A stretch of DNA of 64,000 bases from Streptacidiphilus anmyonensis (GCF_000787855.1 NZ_BBPQ01000002.1:316679-380678); one strand, 5' to 3'. Counted from the stretch's first letter, positions 45,377 through 54,620 are shown. The notes: generated by a model not told the origin, from the letters alone. A program made the numbers and translations.

Positions 45377-47463
45377 GCCTGGGTGTCCTTAGCGGCTGGA
45401 GTGGCGGGAGCAGATGCGGGAGCGGGTACGGAGCCGACCGCCGACGGCCGCTCCTCGCGGCGTCCGACGTCGCCGCGCCGGATCTGCCCCGGCGCGTTCC
45501 ACGGGCGCTGCTTGCGGCGGCGCTCGGAGGACTCCAGCTGCCAGGGTACCGAGGTCACCATCACACCGGGCTTGAACAGCAGGCGGCCCTTGAGGCGCAG
45601 CGCGCTCTGGTTGTGCAGCAGGTGCTCGTACCAGTGGCCGACGACGTACTCGGGGATGAAGACCGTGACCACGTCGCGCGGGTTGCTGCTGCGCAGCTGG
45701 CGCACGTACTCCACGACCGGGCCGGTGATCTCCCGGTAGGGCGAGTGCAGCACCTTGAGCGGCACCTCGATCCCGCGGCGCTCCCACTCCTCCTGCAGGT
45801 TCTTGGTGTCGACCGGGTCGACGTCCACGGTGACCGCCTCCAGCCGCGCGCTGCCGCGCGAGGACAGCTGCGCGTAGGCGATCGCCCGCAGGGTCGGCTT
45901 GTGCAGCTTGGAGACCAGCACCACACCGTGGACCCGAGCCGGAAGCGCCTCCGCCTCGGCCTCGGCGTCGTCGAGGGCGAGCTCGGCGGAGACCCGGGTG
46001 TAGTGCTTGTTGATCCCCTTCATGGTGATGAAGAACACCACCATCAGCAGGCAGGACATCCAGGCGCCGGACATGAACTTGGTCGCCAGGACGACCACGA
46101 GCACGCAGGCGGTGCAGGACAGGCCGATCGCGTTGATCACGCGGCTGCGCATCATCTTGCGACGCACGGCCGGGTCGGTCTCGGTCTTCAGCAGGCGGGT
46201 CCAGTGCCGGATCATGCCGGTCTGGCTCATGTTGAAGGAGACGAAGACGCCGATGATGTAGAGCTGGATCAGGCGGTTCGGGTCGGCGCCGTAGCCGACG
46301 ATGAAGACGATCGCCACGCCCGCCAGCAGGATGATGCCGTTGGAGAAGGCGAGCCGGTCGCCGCGGGTGTGCAGCTGGCGCGGCAGGTAGCGGTCCTGGG
46401 CGAGGATCGAGCCGAGCACCGGGAAGCCGTTGAAGGCCGTGTTGGCGGCCAGCACCAGGATCAGGCCGGTGACCGTGGCGATGAAGTAGAAGCCCAGGTG
46501 GAAGTTGGAGAAGACCGCCTCGGAGATCTGCGCGATCGCCGTCTTCTGCTGGTAGCCGGCCGGGGCGCCGTGCAGCTGGCTGGTGTCCTCGGCCATCTTC
46601 AGGCCGGTCAGGTTGCCCATCCAGATGATGCCGATGAGCATCGTGACGGCGATCAGCGCCATCATCAGCAGCGTGGTGGCGGCGTTCTTGCTCTTGGGCT
46701 TGCGGAAGGCCGGGACGCCGTTGGAGATCGCCTCGACACCGGTCAGCGCGGCACAGCCGGAGGAGAAGGTCTTGAGCAGCAGCAGGATCATGGCGATGCC
46801 CGTCGGGTCCACATGCCCGGGCTGCGGCACCAGCGAGAAGCCGGCGCTGGCCGCGTGCATGTGGGTGCCGAACCCGACGTTGCGGATCGCGGCCCAGAAC
46901 ATCATCACGAAGATGCCGCCCATGAAGGCGTAGGTCGGGATCGCGAAGGCGGTGCCGGACTCGCGCACCCCGCGCAGGTTCATCGCCATCAGCAGCAGCA
47001 CGAGGGTGACCGAGATGGCCACCTCGTGCCCGTGCAGGGACGGCACGGCGGAGACGATGTTGGCGACGCCGGAGGTCGTCGACACCGCCACGGTCAGCAC
47101 GTAGTCGACGAGCAGCGCGGCGGCCACGGTGAGGCCCGCGTTGCCGCCGAGGTTCACCGTGGCGACCTCGTAGTCGCCGCCGCCGCTGGGGTAGGCGTGG
47201 ACGTTCTGGCGGTAGGACGCCACAACGACCAGCATCACCAGCGCGACGATCGCGCCGACCCACCAGGAGAAGTGGATCGTCGCGATGCCCGCCACCGACA
47301 GGGACAGGAAGATCTGCTCGGGGGCGTAGGCGACCGAGGAGAGCGCGTCGGAGGCGAAGACCGGCAGAGCGATCCGCTTGGGCAGCAGGGTCTCGCCGAG
47401 CTTGTCGCTCTGCAACGCGCGACCGATAAGGATGCGCTTAGACAGGTCCGTGAGTTTTGGCAC
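45373..47463 (-). CDS. kimA: APC-superfamily potassium importer, KimA-like
   Basis: This 696-residue protein has about 12 membrane helices and a C-terminal cytoplasmic domain (about 490-650) resembling a universal-stress fold (VHGVVLVSKLHKPTLRAIAYAQ). The N-terminus PKLTDLSKRILIGRALQSDKLGETLLPKRIALPVFASDALSSVAYAPEQ is the hallmark of B. subtilis KimA/YdaO, a proton-coupled K+ importer. The tail is Pro/Ala/Arg-rich. GTG 47463 is preceded by TACGAT at 7 nt and is probably leaderless. It is divergent from two TrkA genes, reinforcing a potassium role; older annotations call such proteins amino-acid permeases. Confidence 0.85.
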   Translation of the reverse strand: MPKLTDLSKRILIGRALQSDKLGETLLPKRIALPVFASDALSSVAYAPEQIFLSLSVAGIATIHFSWWVGAIVALVMLVVVASYRQNVHAYPSGGGDYEVATVNLGGNAGLTVAAALLVDYVLTVAVSTTSGVANIVSAVPSLHGHEVAISVTLVLLLMAMNLRGVRESGTAFAIPTYAFMGGIFVMMFWAAIRNVGFGTHMHAASAGFSLVPQPGHVDPTGIAMILLLLKTFSSGCAALTGVEAISNGVPAFRKPKSKNAATTLLMMALIAVTMLIGIIWMGNLTGLKMAEDTSQLHGAPAGYQQKTAIAQISEAVFSNFHLGFYFIATVTGLILVLAANTAFNGFPVLGSILAQDRYLPRQLHTRGDRLAFSNGIILLAGVAIVFIVGYGADPNRLIQLYIIGVFVSFNMSQTGMIRHWTRLLKTETDPAVRRKMMRSRVINAIGLSCTACVLVVVLATKFMSGAWMSCLLMVVFFITMKGINKHYTRVSAELALDDAEAEAEALPARVHGVVLVSKLHKPTLRAIAYAQLSSRGSARLEAVTVDVDPVDTKNLQEEWERRGIEVPLKVLHSPYREITGPVVEYVRQLRSSNPRDVVTVFIPEYVVGHWYEHLLHNQSALRLKGRLLFKPGVMVTSVPWQLESSERRRKQRPWNAPGQIRRGDVGRREERPSAVGSVPAPASAPATPAAKDTQA

Positions 47464-47470
47464 GCAGAGG

Positions 47471-47476
47471 ATCGTA
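47471..47476 (-). promoter_or_regulatory. -10 element of a probable leaderless kimA promoter
   Basis: TACGAT on the minus strand lies 7 nt before GTG 47463. The rest of the 225-nt divergent gap holds GGTGAC (47624) and GTCACC (47649) half-sites but no recognisable riboswitch. Confidence 0.45.
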
Positions 47477-47688
47477 GATGCTGCCGAAGGTTCCCAGGTA
47501 GTAGGGGTCCAAAACGGCGGCTTCGCAGGCGGAGAGGGGCCGTGACCTCCTGTGAGGGTTCCGCGAGGAAGGTTGTCCAACTCCCGCGCTCTGGGTACCA
47601 AATCCTTCCGGGAGTGCCACCCTGGTGACAAGAGCGCGTTAAGAGGGTGTCACCATCGACCTCGAACACCGACACGGGAAGGACGATC

Positions 47689-48351
47689 GTGCACATCGTC
47701 ATCATGGGCTGCGGACGCGTGGGATCCACCCTCGCGCGCACCCTCGAGAAGCAGGGTCACTCGGTCGCTGTCGTCGACCAGGACCCCACGGCGTTCCGCC
47801 GTCTCGGGTCGGACTTCAGCGGCAAGCGCGTGACCGGGGTCGGCTTCGACCAGGACACGCTTCGCGAGGCCGGGATCGAGGAGGCGGGGGCGTTCGCCGC
47901 GGTCAGCAGCGGTGACAACTCCAACATCATCGCGGCCCGGGTGGCCCGGGAGAACTTCGGCGTCGAGAACGTCGCGGCCCGCATCTACGACCCGCGTCGC
48001 GCCGAGGTCTACCAGCGCCTCGGCATCCCGACCGTCGCCACCGTCCGCTGGACCGCCGACCAGATGCTGCGCCGTCTCCTCCCGTCCGGCTCCGAGCCGA
48101 ACTGGCAGGACCCGAGCGGCGCCGTGCAGCTGGCCGAGGTCCCCTACTCCCCCGCCTGGATCGGCCTCCGCGTCTCCAAGCTGGAGCAGGAGGCGGAGGT
48201 CCGGGTCGCCTTCGTGACCCGTCTCGGCCAGGGCGTCCTGCCGGCGCCCGACATGGTGCTGCAGGAGGGCGACCTGGTGCACGTGATGGTGCGCACAGCC
48301 GATCTGGAGGCCGTCGAGGCCGTCTTCGCGAAGGGCCCGGAGGAGCACTGA
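47689..48351 (+). CDS. trkA: TrkA/RCK potassium-channel regulatory protein (CeoB-like)
   Basis: This 220-residue protein has an RCK_N Rossmann domain (HIVIMGCGRVGSTLARTLEKQGHSVAVVDQD) and an RCK_C domain (about 135-215). TrkA proteins bind NAD(H) or ATP and gate a K+-uptake membrane subunit. GTG 47689 follows GGAAGGAC. The stop codon overlaps the ATG of the second TrkA gene, so the two are coupled and probably form hetero-oligomers. It matches ceoB of mycobacteria in position. Confidence 0.92.
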   Translation: MHIVIMGCGRVGSTLARTLEKQGHSVAVVDQDPTAFRRLGSDFSGKRVTGVGFDQDTLREAGIEEAGAFAAVSSGDNSNIIAARVARENFGVENVAARIYDPRRAEVYQRLGIPTVATVRWTADQMLRRLLPSGSEPNWQDPSGAVQLAEVPYSPAWIGLRVSKLEQEAEVRVAFVTRLGQGVLPAPDMVLQEGDLVHVMVRTADLEAVEAVFAKGPEEH

Positions 48352-49016
48352 TGCGCGTTGCAATCGCCGGAGCGGGCGCGGTGGGTCGTTCCATCGCGGG
48401 CGAGCTCCTGGAGAACGGTCACGAGGTGCTCCTCGTCGACAAGAACCCGAAGTCCATCTCGGTCGAGCGGGTCCCGCAGGCGGAGTGGCTGCTGGCCGAC
48501 GCGTGCGAGATCACCGCTCTCGACGAGGCGGCGCTCCAGCGCTGCAACGTCGTGATCGCCGCCACCGGCGACGACAAGGTCAACCTGGTCGTCTCGCTGC
48601 TGGCCAAGACCGAGTACGGGGTGCCGCGCGTGGTCGCCCGGGTGAACAACCCTAAGAACGAGTGGCTCTTCAACGAGGCGTGGGGCGTGGACGTCGCCGT
48701 CTCGACGCCGCGCCTGATGTCCGCGCTGGTCGAGGAGGCCGTCAGCGTCGGCGACCTGGTCACCCTGATGCGGTTCAGCCAGGGCGACGCGAACCTCGTC
48801 GAGCTCACCCTCGGCGCGGACGCGCCTGTCGTCGGCACCCAGGTCAAGTCGATCGACTGGCCGGAGGACACGGCGCTGGTCACCATCATCCGCGAGGGCC
48901 GCGTGCTGGTGCCGTCCGGCAGCGACGTCCTCGAGGGCGGCGACGAGCTGCTGTTCGTCGCGACGGCGGAGAAGGAGTCGGAGCTCCAGGCGCTGTTCGC
49001 TCCCCGCGAGGGCTGA
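48351..49016 (+). CDS. trkA: TrkA/RCK potassium-channel regulatory protein (CeoC-like)
   Basis: This second RCK protein has 221 residues, with RVAIAGAGAVGRSIAGELLENGHEVLLVDKN at the N-terminus and a C-terminal RCK_C domain (about 130-215, LVELTLGADAPVVGTQVK). ATG 48351 shares its A with the preceding TGA. No TrkH/KtrB-type membrane subunit is present nearby; the divergent KimA-like transporter is the closest candidate partner, which is inference. A palindromic repeat terminator follows. Confidence 0.92.
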   Translation: MRVAIAGAGAVGRSIAGELLENGHEVLLVDKNPKSISVERVPQAEWLLADACEITALDEAALQRCNVVIAATGDDKVNLVVSLLAKTEYGVPRVVARVNNPKNEWLFNEAWGVDVAVSTPRLMSALVEEAVSVGDLVTLMRFSQGDANLVELTLGADAPVVGTQVKSIDWPEDTALVTIIREGRVLVPSGSDVLEGGDELLFVATAEKESELQALFAPREG

Positions 49017-49045
49017 GCGTCCGCTCACGCGGGCAGGGGCACGAA

Positions 49046-49093
49046 CCAGGGGCGCGGGGCCTCCGCTGGAATGCGGCGGCCCCGCGCCCCTGG
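49046..49093. terminator. Bidirectional terminator at a convergent junction (stem-loop repeat family)
   Basis: CCAGGGGCGCGGGGC (49046-49060) is perfectly complementary to 49079-49093, with an 18-nt loop. It lies between the second trkA stop and the DUF3159 stop. Confidence 0.85.
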
Positions 49094-49104
49094 GCTGTCC
49101 GCGG

Positions 49105-49887
49105 CTACCTCTCGGAGTGCGACTGCGGCATCGGGCTGTTCGCGAAGTCGTGGAGCGCTCCGTCGACGGCCTCGTCGACCGCGCGTGCGGCCTGCTGCTC
49201 CGGGGTGCCCGACTCCTCCGGCTCCTCGACGTTCACCTTGATCGGCGCCGGGGCCTTGGAGAGGATCAGCCAGTTCAGGTAGATCGCGACCAGCCACGGC
49301 GGCACGCCGAGGCCGATCTTGGCGACGCCGAGCCAGGTCACCTGGCCCGCCCAGTAGAGCGGGAAGAGGATCGCCGCCCGCAGGGCGAACAGCGCCACCC
49401 AGACCCACGTCGCCTTGGTGTAGGCGGAGAGACGCCCCGGGTTCTGCGTCCGCCAGGTCATGTTCTCGCCCAGGACCGGGCCGAGCATGACGCCGATGAG
49501 CGGCCAGCGGATCAGGGCCGAGATCGTGTAGACGACCAGCAGCACCAGGCCGTAGATCATCGACGACAGGTAGAAGTTCTGCGGCTTGCCGGACTCGATC
49601 GCGATGAACGCGCCGATCCCGACGCCCAGCAGCCCGCCCAGCGCGTGCTTCAGCGTCTCCTTGTGCCACAGCCGCCAGGCGACCGGGATCAGGGTGACGC
49701 CCACGGCGGACCAGGACGAGACCGGGACGCTCTTCGTGATCGTGTAGACGACCACGAAGACCAGACCGGGCACGGTCATGTCGATCATGCCGCGGACGCC
49801 GCCGAACGCCTCGATCAAGGAGGCGCCTCCGGCGTCGGCCGAGGGGGCGGCGGGGGTGGTCTCCGCCGACGGTGCGCGGTGGCTCAC
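49105..49887 (-). CDS. DUF3159 membrane protein
   Basis: This 260-residue integral membrane protein has about six helices (DMTVPGLVFVVVYTITKSV, LIPVAWRLWHKE, ALGGLLGVGIGAFIA, SSMIYGLVLLVVYTISALI, and two more). The sequence SLIEAFGGVRGMIDMTVPGLVF is typical of the actinobacterial DUF3159 family. Function is unknown. The C-terminal tail is acidic and soluble. GTG 49887 follows AGGAGTGACC and lies 4 nt after the OB-fold gene. The position next to trkA genes is conserved in mycobacteria, as recalled. Confidence 0.87.
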   Translation of the reverse strand: MSHRAPSAETTPAAPSADAGGASLIEAFGGVRGMIDMTVPGLVFVVVYTITKSVPVSSWSAVGVTLIPVAWRLWHKETLKHALGGLLGVGIGAFIAIESGKPQNFYLSSMIYGLVLLVVYTISALIRWPLIGVMLGPVLGENMTWRTQNPGRLSAYTKATWVWVALFALRAAILFPLYWAGQVTWLGVAKIGLGVPPWLVAIYLNWLILSKAPAPIKVNVEEPEESGTPEQQAARAVDEAVDGALHDFANSPMPQSHSER

Positions 49888-49891
49888 GCGG

Positions 49892-50290
49892 TCACTCCTG
49901 TCCGTGGGGACGCAGTTCGTAGCGCGGGTTGAAAAGGACCCGGCGCCCCCGTGCATGGCTGATGCGGCCGTGGGCGATGAGCTTGCGCCCCGGCTCGATT
50001 CCCACGATCGAGCGACGGCCGAGCCAGACCACGTCCAGCGCGTCGGTGCCGTCGAAGAGCTCGGCCTCCAGCGCCGGGACGCCGGCGCGGGGGCGCAGCG
50101 TGACCGCGCGCAGCGTGCCGCTGACGGTGACCTCCTGGCGGTCGCCGCAGGACACGATGGGGATGGCGCCCGTCTGCTCGACGTCCTGCCGCAGCTGCTC
50201 CGCGTTCAGCTCCTCGTTGCTGCTGCTCAGCTTGGTGAACATGCGGCGCAGGCGCCCCTGCGGGCGCGCGCTGGAGGTCTCACTGCTCAT
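49892..50290 (-). CDS. OB-fold nucleic-acid-binding domain protein
   Basis: This 132-residue protein has an OB-fold core (IVSCGDRQEVTVSGTLRAVTLRPRAGVPALEAELFDGTDALDVVWLGRR, then PGRKLIAHGRI). It resembles the tRNA_anti-like OB proteins encoded beside DUF3159 in actinobacteria. A nucleic-acid role is likely by fold but unproven. The N-terminus is basic (SARPQGRLRRMFTKL). It begins an operon with DUF3159. Confidence 0.85.
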   Translation of the reverse strand: MSSETSSARPQGRLRRMFTKLSSSNEELNAEQLRQDVEQTGAIPIVSCGDRQEVTVSGTLRAVTLRPRAGVPALEAELFDGTDALDVVWLGRRSIVGIEPGRKLIAHGRISHARGRRVLFNPRYELRPHGQE

Positions 50291-50339
50291 GCCCGAAGGG
50301 TACAGCCCGGACCCGGCCCGAAGGGCCCGCCCGGGCGGA

Positions 50340-51023
50340 TCACAACTCGAAGCGGTAACCCATGCCCGGCTCGGTGACGAAGTGCCGCGGAGCGCTCGGG
50401 TCGACCTCCAGCTTGCGCCGCAACTGGGCCATGTAGACCCGCAGGTAGTTGCTCTCGGTGCCGTAGGCGGGGCCCCAGACCTCCTGGAGCAGCTGCTTCT
50501 GGCTGACGAGGCGTCCGCTGTTGCGGACCAGCACCTCCAGCAGGTGCCACTCGGTCGGGGTCAGCCGGATGTCCTTGCCGTCGCGGACGACCCGCTTCGC
50601 GGCCAGGTCGACGGTGAAGGTCGCCGTCGTCACCGTCGCGCTCTCGGCCTCCGGCCCGACCGGTGCGCCGCGGCGGACCGCCGCGCGCAGGCGGGCGAGC
50701 AGCTCGTCCATGCCGAAGGGCTTGGTGACGTAGTCGTCCGCGCCCGCGTCCAGCGCCTGGACCTTCTCGTCGGAGTTCTGCCGGGCGGACAGGATGATGA
50801 TCGGCACCTTGGTCCAGCCGCGCAGTCCGCGGATCACCTCGGTGCCGTCCATGTCCGGCAGGCCGAGGTCGAGCAGGACCACGTCGGGGTGGCGGGCGGC
50901 GGCCAGCTCCAGCGCGGAGGCGCCGTCGTGGGCCGCGTCCACCTCGTAGTGCCGGGCCTTGAGGTTGATCACCAGGGCGCGGACGATCTGCGGTTCGTCG
51001 TCGACGACCAGGACCCGGGTCAT
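50340..51023 (-). CDS. kdpE: Response regulator KdpE
   Basis: This 227-residue OmpR/PhoB-type regulator has a receiver domain with VLVVDDEPQIV, phospho-acceptor Asp in LLDLGLPDMDG, and the Lys in YVTKPFG. The winged HTH carries RLTPTEWHLLEVLVRNSGRLVSQKQLL and ESNYLRVYMAQLRRKLE. It is the partner of KdpD, whose gene overlaps it by 4 nt. KdpE normally activates kdpFABC under K+ limitation; that operon is not in this window. Confidence 0.93.
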   Translation of the reverse strand: MTRVLVVDDEPQIVRALVINLKARHYEVDAAHDGASALELAAARHPDVVLLDLGLPDMDGTEVIRGLRGWTKVPIIILSARQNSDEKVQALDAGADDYVTKPFGMDELLARLRAAVRRGAPVGPEAESATVTTATFTVDLAAKRVVRDGKDIRLTPTEWHLLEVLVRNSGRLVSQKQLLQEVWGPAYGTESNYLRVYMAQLRRKLEVDPSAPRHFVTEPGMGYRFEL

Positions 51024-53584
51024 GTGAGCTGCTGCCTTTCGTGGGCGACCAGTGGAGCTGCGGCCTGTGCCGCACACGGAAGAGTGAACACCATGGTCAG
51101 GCCGCCGCCGGGCGTGTCCTCGGCGGTCAGCGTGCCGCCGGTCGCCTCGACGAAGCCGCGGGCGACGGCGAGGCCGAGCCCGACGCCCGCCCCGCGCGGG
51201 GCGTCGCCGTAGCGCTGGAAGGGCTCGAAGACCCGTTCCTTGGCCACGTCGGGGATGCCGGGGCCGTGGTCGGCGACCCGCACCTCGACGCGGCCGTTCA
51301 GCTCGCTCGCGGAGACGCCGACCCGGCAGGGCACGCCGCCGGGGCCGACGTGGTTGCCCGCGTTGTACTTGACCGCGTTCTCGATCACGTTGCCGAGCGC
51401 CCGCTCCAGCAGACCAGGGTCGGCGGAGATCATCGGCAGCGTCTCGGGGATATCGGTGCGCACCGCGTCCGGGGCGACGCCGAGCAGGGCGAGCGGGACG
51501 ACCTCGTCGAGGTCGATCTCGCGGACGATCGGCACGACCGTGCCGGTCTGCAGCCGGCTCATGTCGAGCAGGTTGCCGATCAGGTGGTCCAGCCGGTCGG
51601 CGCCGGCCTCGATCCCGGCCAGCAGCTCGGCCTCGTCCTCCGGCTCCCAGGAGACGTCGTCGGAGCGCAGCGAGCTGACGGACGCCTTGATCCCGGCCAG
51701 CGGGGTGCGCAGGTCGTGGGAGACCGCGGCGAGCAGCGCGGTGCGGATCCGGTTGCCCTCGGCCAGGCGGCGGGCCTCGGCCGCGTCCTCCTCCAGCCGG
51801 CGCTTCTCCAGCAGCACGGCGGCCTGGGCGGCGAAGGCGACCAGCACGCGGCGGTCCCCGGCGGGCAGCACCCGGCCGCTGAGCGCCAGCGCGAGGTGGT
51901 CGCCGACGGGCACGTCCACGTCGGCGTCCTCGGGCCGGCTGACCGGGTCGGGGCCGAGGCTGCCGGCGGTGCGCCAGGGGGTGAACTCGTCGGTGCGCTC
52001 CAGCAGCGCGACCGACTCCATCTGGAAGGTCTCCCGGACCCGCTCCAGCAGCGCGGGGAGCCCTCGGGTGCCGCCCAGCACGCTGCCCGCGAGGAAGCTC
52101 AGCGTCTCCGCCTCGGCGCGGCTGCGGGCGGCCTCGGCCGTCCGACGGGCGGCGAGGTCGACGACGTACGCGACCGACAGCGCCACGGCCAGGAAGACCG
52201 CGACGGCGATGACGTTCTGCACCGAGCTGATGGTCAGCGTGTGCAGCGGCGGGGTGTAGAACCAGTTGATCAGCAGCGAGCCGACCGCCGCCGAGGCCAG
52301 GGCCGGGAAGAGCCCGCCGAGCAGCGCCGCGCCCACCGTGAGGCCCAGGTAGAGCAGCATCTCGGTGTGGTTGTCGCTGGTGGAGGGGACGAAGCTGAGC
52401 ACCCAGGTCAGCAGCAGCGGCCCGCCGACGCCGACCAGCCAGCCGGCCACGGTGCGCGGCATGCCGAGGTTGGCGATCCGCCGGATCGGTCGCACCCGGC
52501 CGCGCGCGACCTGCTCGTGGGTGACGATGTGCACGTCGATGTCGCCGGCCTCGCGGGCGACGGTGGCACCGACGCCGGGGCCGAAGATCCACTGCCAGGG
52601 CTTGCGGCGGCTGGAGCCGAGCACGATCTGCGTGGCGTTGACCCCGCGGGCGAAGTCCAGCAGCGCCTCGGCGGCGTCGTCGCCGAGCACGTGGTGGAAG
52701 GTGCCGCCGAGGTCCTCGACCAGCGCCCGCTGGACGGTGAGCTCCTTGGGCGAGGCGCTGGTCAGTCCGTCGCTGCGGGAGACGTAGACGGCGAGGATCT
52801 CGCTGCCGGAGCCCTTCGCGGCGATCCGGGCGGCGCGCCGGATCAGCGTGCGGCCCTCGGGGCCGCCGGTGAGGCCGACCACGATGCGCTCGCGGGCCTG
52901 CCAGGTGTTGGCGATGTGGTTCTCGGCGCGGTACCGCTGGAGGTACTCGTCGACGCGGTCGGCGACCCAGAGCAGCGCCAGCTCGCGCAGTGCGGTGAGG
53001 TTGCCGGGCCGGAAGTAGTGCGCGAGCGCGGCGTCGATCTTCTCGGGCGCGTAGACGTTGCCGTGGGCGAGGCGGCGGCGCAGTGCCTCCGGGGCCATGT
53101 CGACCAGCTCGATCTGGTCGGCCCGGCGCACCACCTCGTCCGGCACCGTCTCCTGCTGGCGCACGCCGGTGATGCCCTCGACGGCGTCGCCCAGCGACTC
53201 CAGGTGCTGGATGTTGACCGTGGATATGACGTCGATCCCGGCGTCGAGCAGTTCCTCGACGTCCTGCCAGCGCTTGTGGTGACGCGAGCCGGGCACGTTG
53301 GTGTGGGCGAGCTCGTCGACCAGGGCGACGGCGGGTCGGCGCGCCAGCACCGCGTCGAGGTCCATCTCGGTGAACTCCGCGCCGCGGTGGGTCATGGTCC
53401 GGCGCGGCACGACCTCCAGGCCCTCGATCTGCTCGGCGGTGTTGGCCCGTCCGTGGGTCTCGACGAAGCCGACGACCACGTCGGTGCCGCGTTCGGCGCG
53501 GCGCCTGCCCTCGCCGAGCATGGCGTAGGTCTTGCCCACGCCAGGGGCCGCCCCCAGATAGATGCGCAGCCTGCCGCGTCCCAT
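51020..53584 (-). CDS. kdpD: Sensor histidine kinase KdpD
   Basis: This is a full KdpD of 854 residues. The N-terminal KdpD domain has Walker A GAAPGVGKTYAML and the VDELAHTNVPGSRHHKRWQDV segment. A universal-stress-type domain follows (about 235-370), then four membrane helices (about 395-490, DUF4118) and a GAF-like region. The kinase core is AVSHDLRTPLAGIKASV, NVIENAVKYN and GVGLGLAVARG. It senses K+ limitation or osmotic state, and c-di-AMP binding to the stress domain is known in Firmicutes. ATG 53584 lies 10 nt after AAGGAG; ATG 53593 is too close. It is divergent from nagB. Confidence 0.94.
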   Translation of the reverse strand: MGRGRLRIYLGAAPGVGKTYAMLGEGRRRAERGTDVVVGFVETHGRANTAEQIEGLEVVPRRTMTHRGAEFTEMDLDAVLARRPAVALVDELAHTNVPGSRHHKRWQDVEELLDAGIDVISTVNIQHLESLGDAVEGITGVRQQETVPDEVVRRADQIELVDMAPEALRRRLAHGNVYAPEKIDAALAHYFRPGNLTALRELALLWVADRVDEYLQRYRAENHIANTWQARERIVVGLTGGPEGRTLIRRAARIAAKGSGSEILAVYVSRSDGLTSASPKELTVQRALVEDLGGTFHHVLGDDAAEALLDFARGVNATQIVLGSSRRKPWQWIFGPGVGATVAREAGDIDVHIVTHEQVARGRVRPIRRIANLGMPRTVAGWLVGVGGPLLLTWVLSFVPSTSDNHTEMLLYLGLTVGAALLGGLFPALASAAVGSLLINWFYTPPLHTLTISSVQNVIAVAVFLAVALSVAYVVDLAARRTAEAARSRAEAETLSFLAGSVLGGTRGLPALLERVRETFQMESVALLERTDEFTPWRTAGSLGPDPVSRPEDADVDVPVGDHLALALSGRVLPAGDRRVLVAFAAQAAVLLEKRRLEEDAAEARRLAEGNRIRTALLAAVSHDLRTPLAGIKASVSSLRSDDVSWEPEDEAELLAGIEAGADRLDHLIGNLLDMSRLQTGTVVPIVREIDLDEVVPLALLGVAPDAVRTDIPETLPMISADPGLLERALGNVIENAVKYNAGNHVGPGGVPCRVGVSASELNGRVEVRVADHGPGIPDVAKERVFEPFQRYGDAPRGAGVGLGLAVARGFVEATGGTLTAEDTPGGGLTMVFTLPCAAQAAAPLVAHERQQLT

Positions 53585-53673
53585 GTCGACCATTCTCCTT
53601 GCCGACCCGGTGTCGACCCGACTGCGAGGGTACGTGAAAGTCGGGGGCGCGCCGCCGGCCTCCCTGCTGGTAG

Positions 53674-53689
53674 ATTGGTCTATACCTCT
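53674..53689. promoter_or_regulatory. DasR responsive element (dre) upstream of nagB
   Basis: ATTGGTCTATACCTCT matches the DasR consensus A(C/G)TGGTCTAGACCA(C/G)T at 13 of 16 positions and lies 36 nt before the nagB start. DasR control of nagB by GlcNAc metabolites is established in Streptomyces. Confidence 0.85.
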
Positions 53690-53724
53690 CCTCTTGAGCT
53701 CTCCAGATCGGTAGGTAGGCCAGC

Positions 53725-54510
53725 GTGGAAGTTGTGATCGTTCCTGACGCCGCGGCGGGCGGCGAGCTCATCGCCACGGCGATCGCCGACCTGCTGGCCC
53801 GCAAGCCCGACGCGCTGCTGGGCGTGGCCACCGGCTCGACCCCGCTGCCGATCTACGACGCGCTCGCCGCGAAGGTGCGCTCCGGCGACGTGGACGCCTC
53901 CCGGGCGCGGATCTGCCAGCTCGACGAGTACGTCGGCCTGCGGGCCGGGCACCCGGAGTCCTACCGCTCCACCGTGCTGCGCGAGGTCGTCGAGCCGCTG
54001 GGGCTCGGCGAGTCCTCCTTCATCGGCCCCGACGGCAACGCCGCCGACATCACCGCCGCCTGCGCCGCGTACGACCAGGCCCTGGCCGACGCCGGCGGCG
54101 TCGACCTGCAGCTGCTCGGCATCGGCACCGACGGCCACATCGGCTTCAACGAGCCCTGCTCCTCGCTCGCCTCGCGGACCCGGATCAAGACGCTCACCGA
54201 GCAGACCCGGATCGACAACGCGCGCTTCTTCGACGACGACATCGACCAGGTGCCGCACCACGTCATCACCCAGGGCATCGGCACCATCCTCGACGCCCGC
54301 CACCTGGTCCTGCTGGCCACCGGGGCCGGCAAGGCGGACGCCGTGGCCGCCACCGTCGAGGGCCCCGTCTCCGCTCTGGTCCCGGCCTCGGCGCTGCAAC
54401 TGCACCGGCACGCCACCGTCGTCGTCGACGAGGCCGCCGCGAAGGGCCTGAAGCTGGCGGACTACTTCCGCGCCACCTACGCGGCCAAGCCGCACTGGCA
54501 GGGCCTGTAG
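53725..54510 (+). CDS. nagB: Glucosamine-6-phosphate deaminase
   Basis: NagB converts glucosamine-6-phosphate to fructose-6-phosphate and ammonia, the committed step of GlcNAc use. The 261 residues carry GVATGSTPLPIYDAL, CQLDEYVGL (catalytic Asp) and LGIGTDGHIGFNEP. HHVITQGIGTILDARHLVLLATG lies toward the C-terminus. GTG 53725 follows the dre site and a GGTAGG sequence. It is divergent from kdpDE, a pairing with no obvious metabolic link. Confidence 0.95.
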   Translation: MEVVIVPDAAAGGELIATAIADLLARKPDALLGVATGSTPLPIYDALAAKVRSGDVDASRARICQLDEYVGLRAGHPESYRSTVLREVVEPLGLGESSFIGPDGNAADITAACAAYDQALADAGGVDLQLLGIGTDGHIGFNEPCSSLASRTRIKTLTEQTRIDNARFFDDDIDQVPHHVITQGIGTILDARHLVLLATGAGKADAVAATVEGPVSALVPASALQLHRHATVVVDEAAAKGLKLADYFRATYAAKPHWQGL

Positions 54511-54620
54511 CAGCTTTCAGTCCCGACCTCACCCCTGACCCTGGCGGGTCTCCGGCTCCCGGTGCGAGGATCGCGCCGGGAGCTACCCGTTGGTAGGACG
54601 GAACGCCAGGAGGCTGGGAC

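Noticed and set aside
47464..47688. A c-di-AMP (ydaO) riboswitch upstream of kimA
   Set aside because: KimA genes of Bacillus carry one, but the leaderless kimA start leaves no room for a leader, and the conserved riboswitch core was not seen on either strand.
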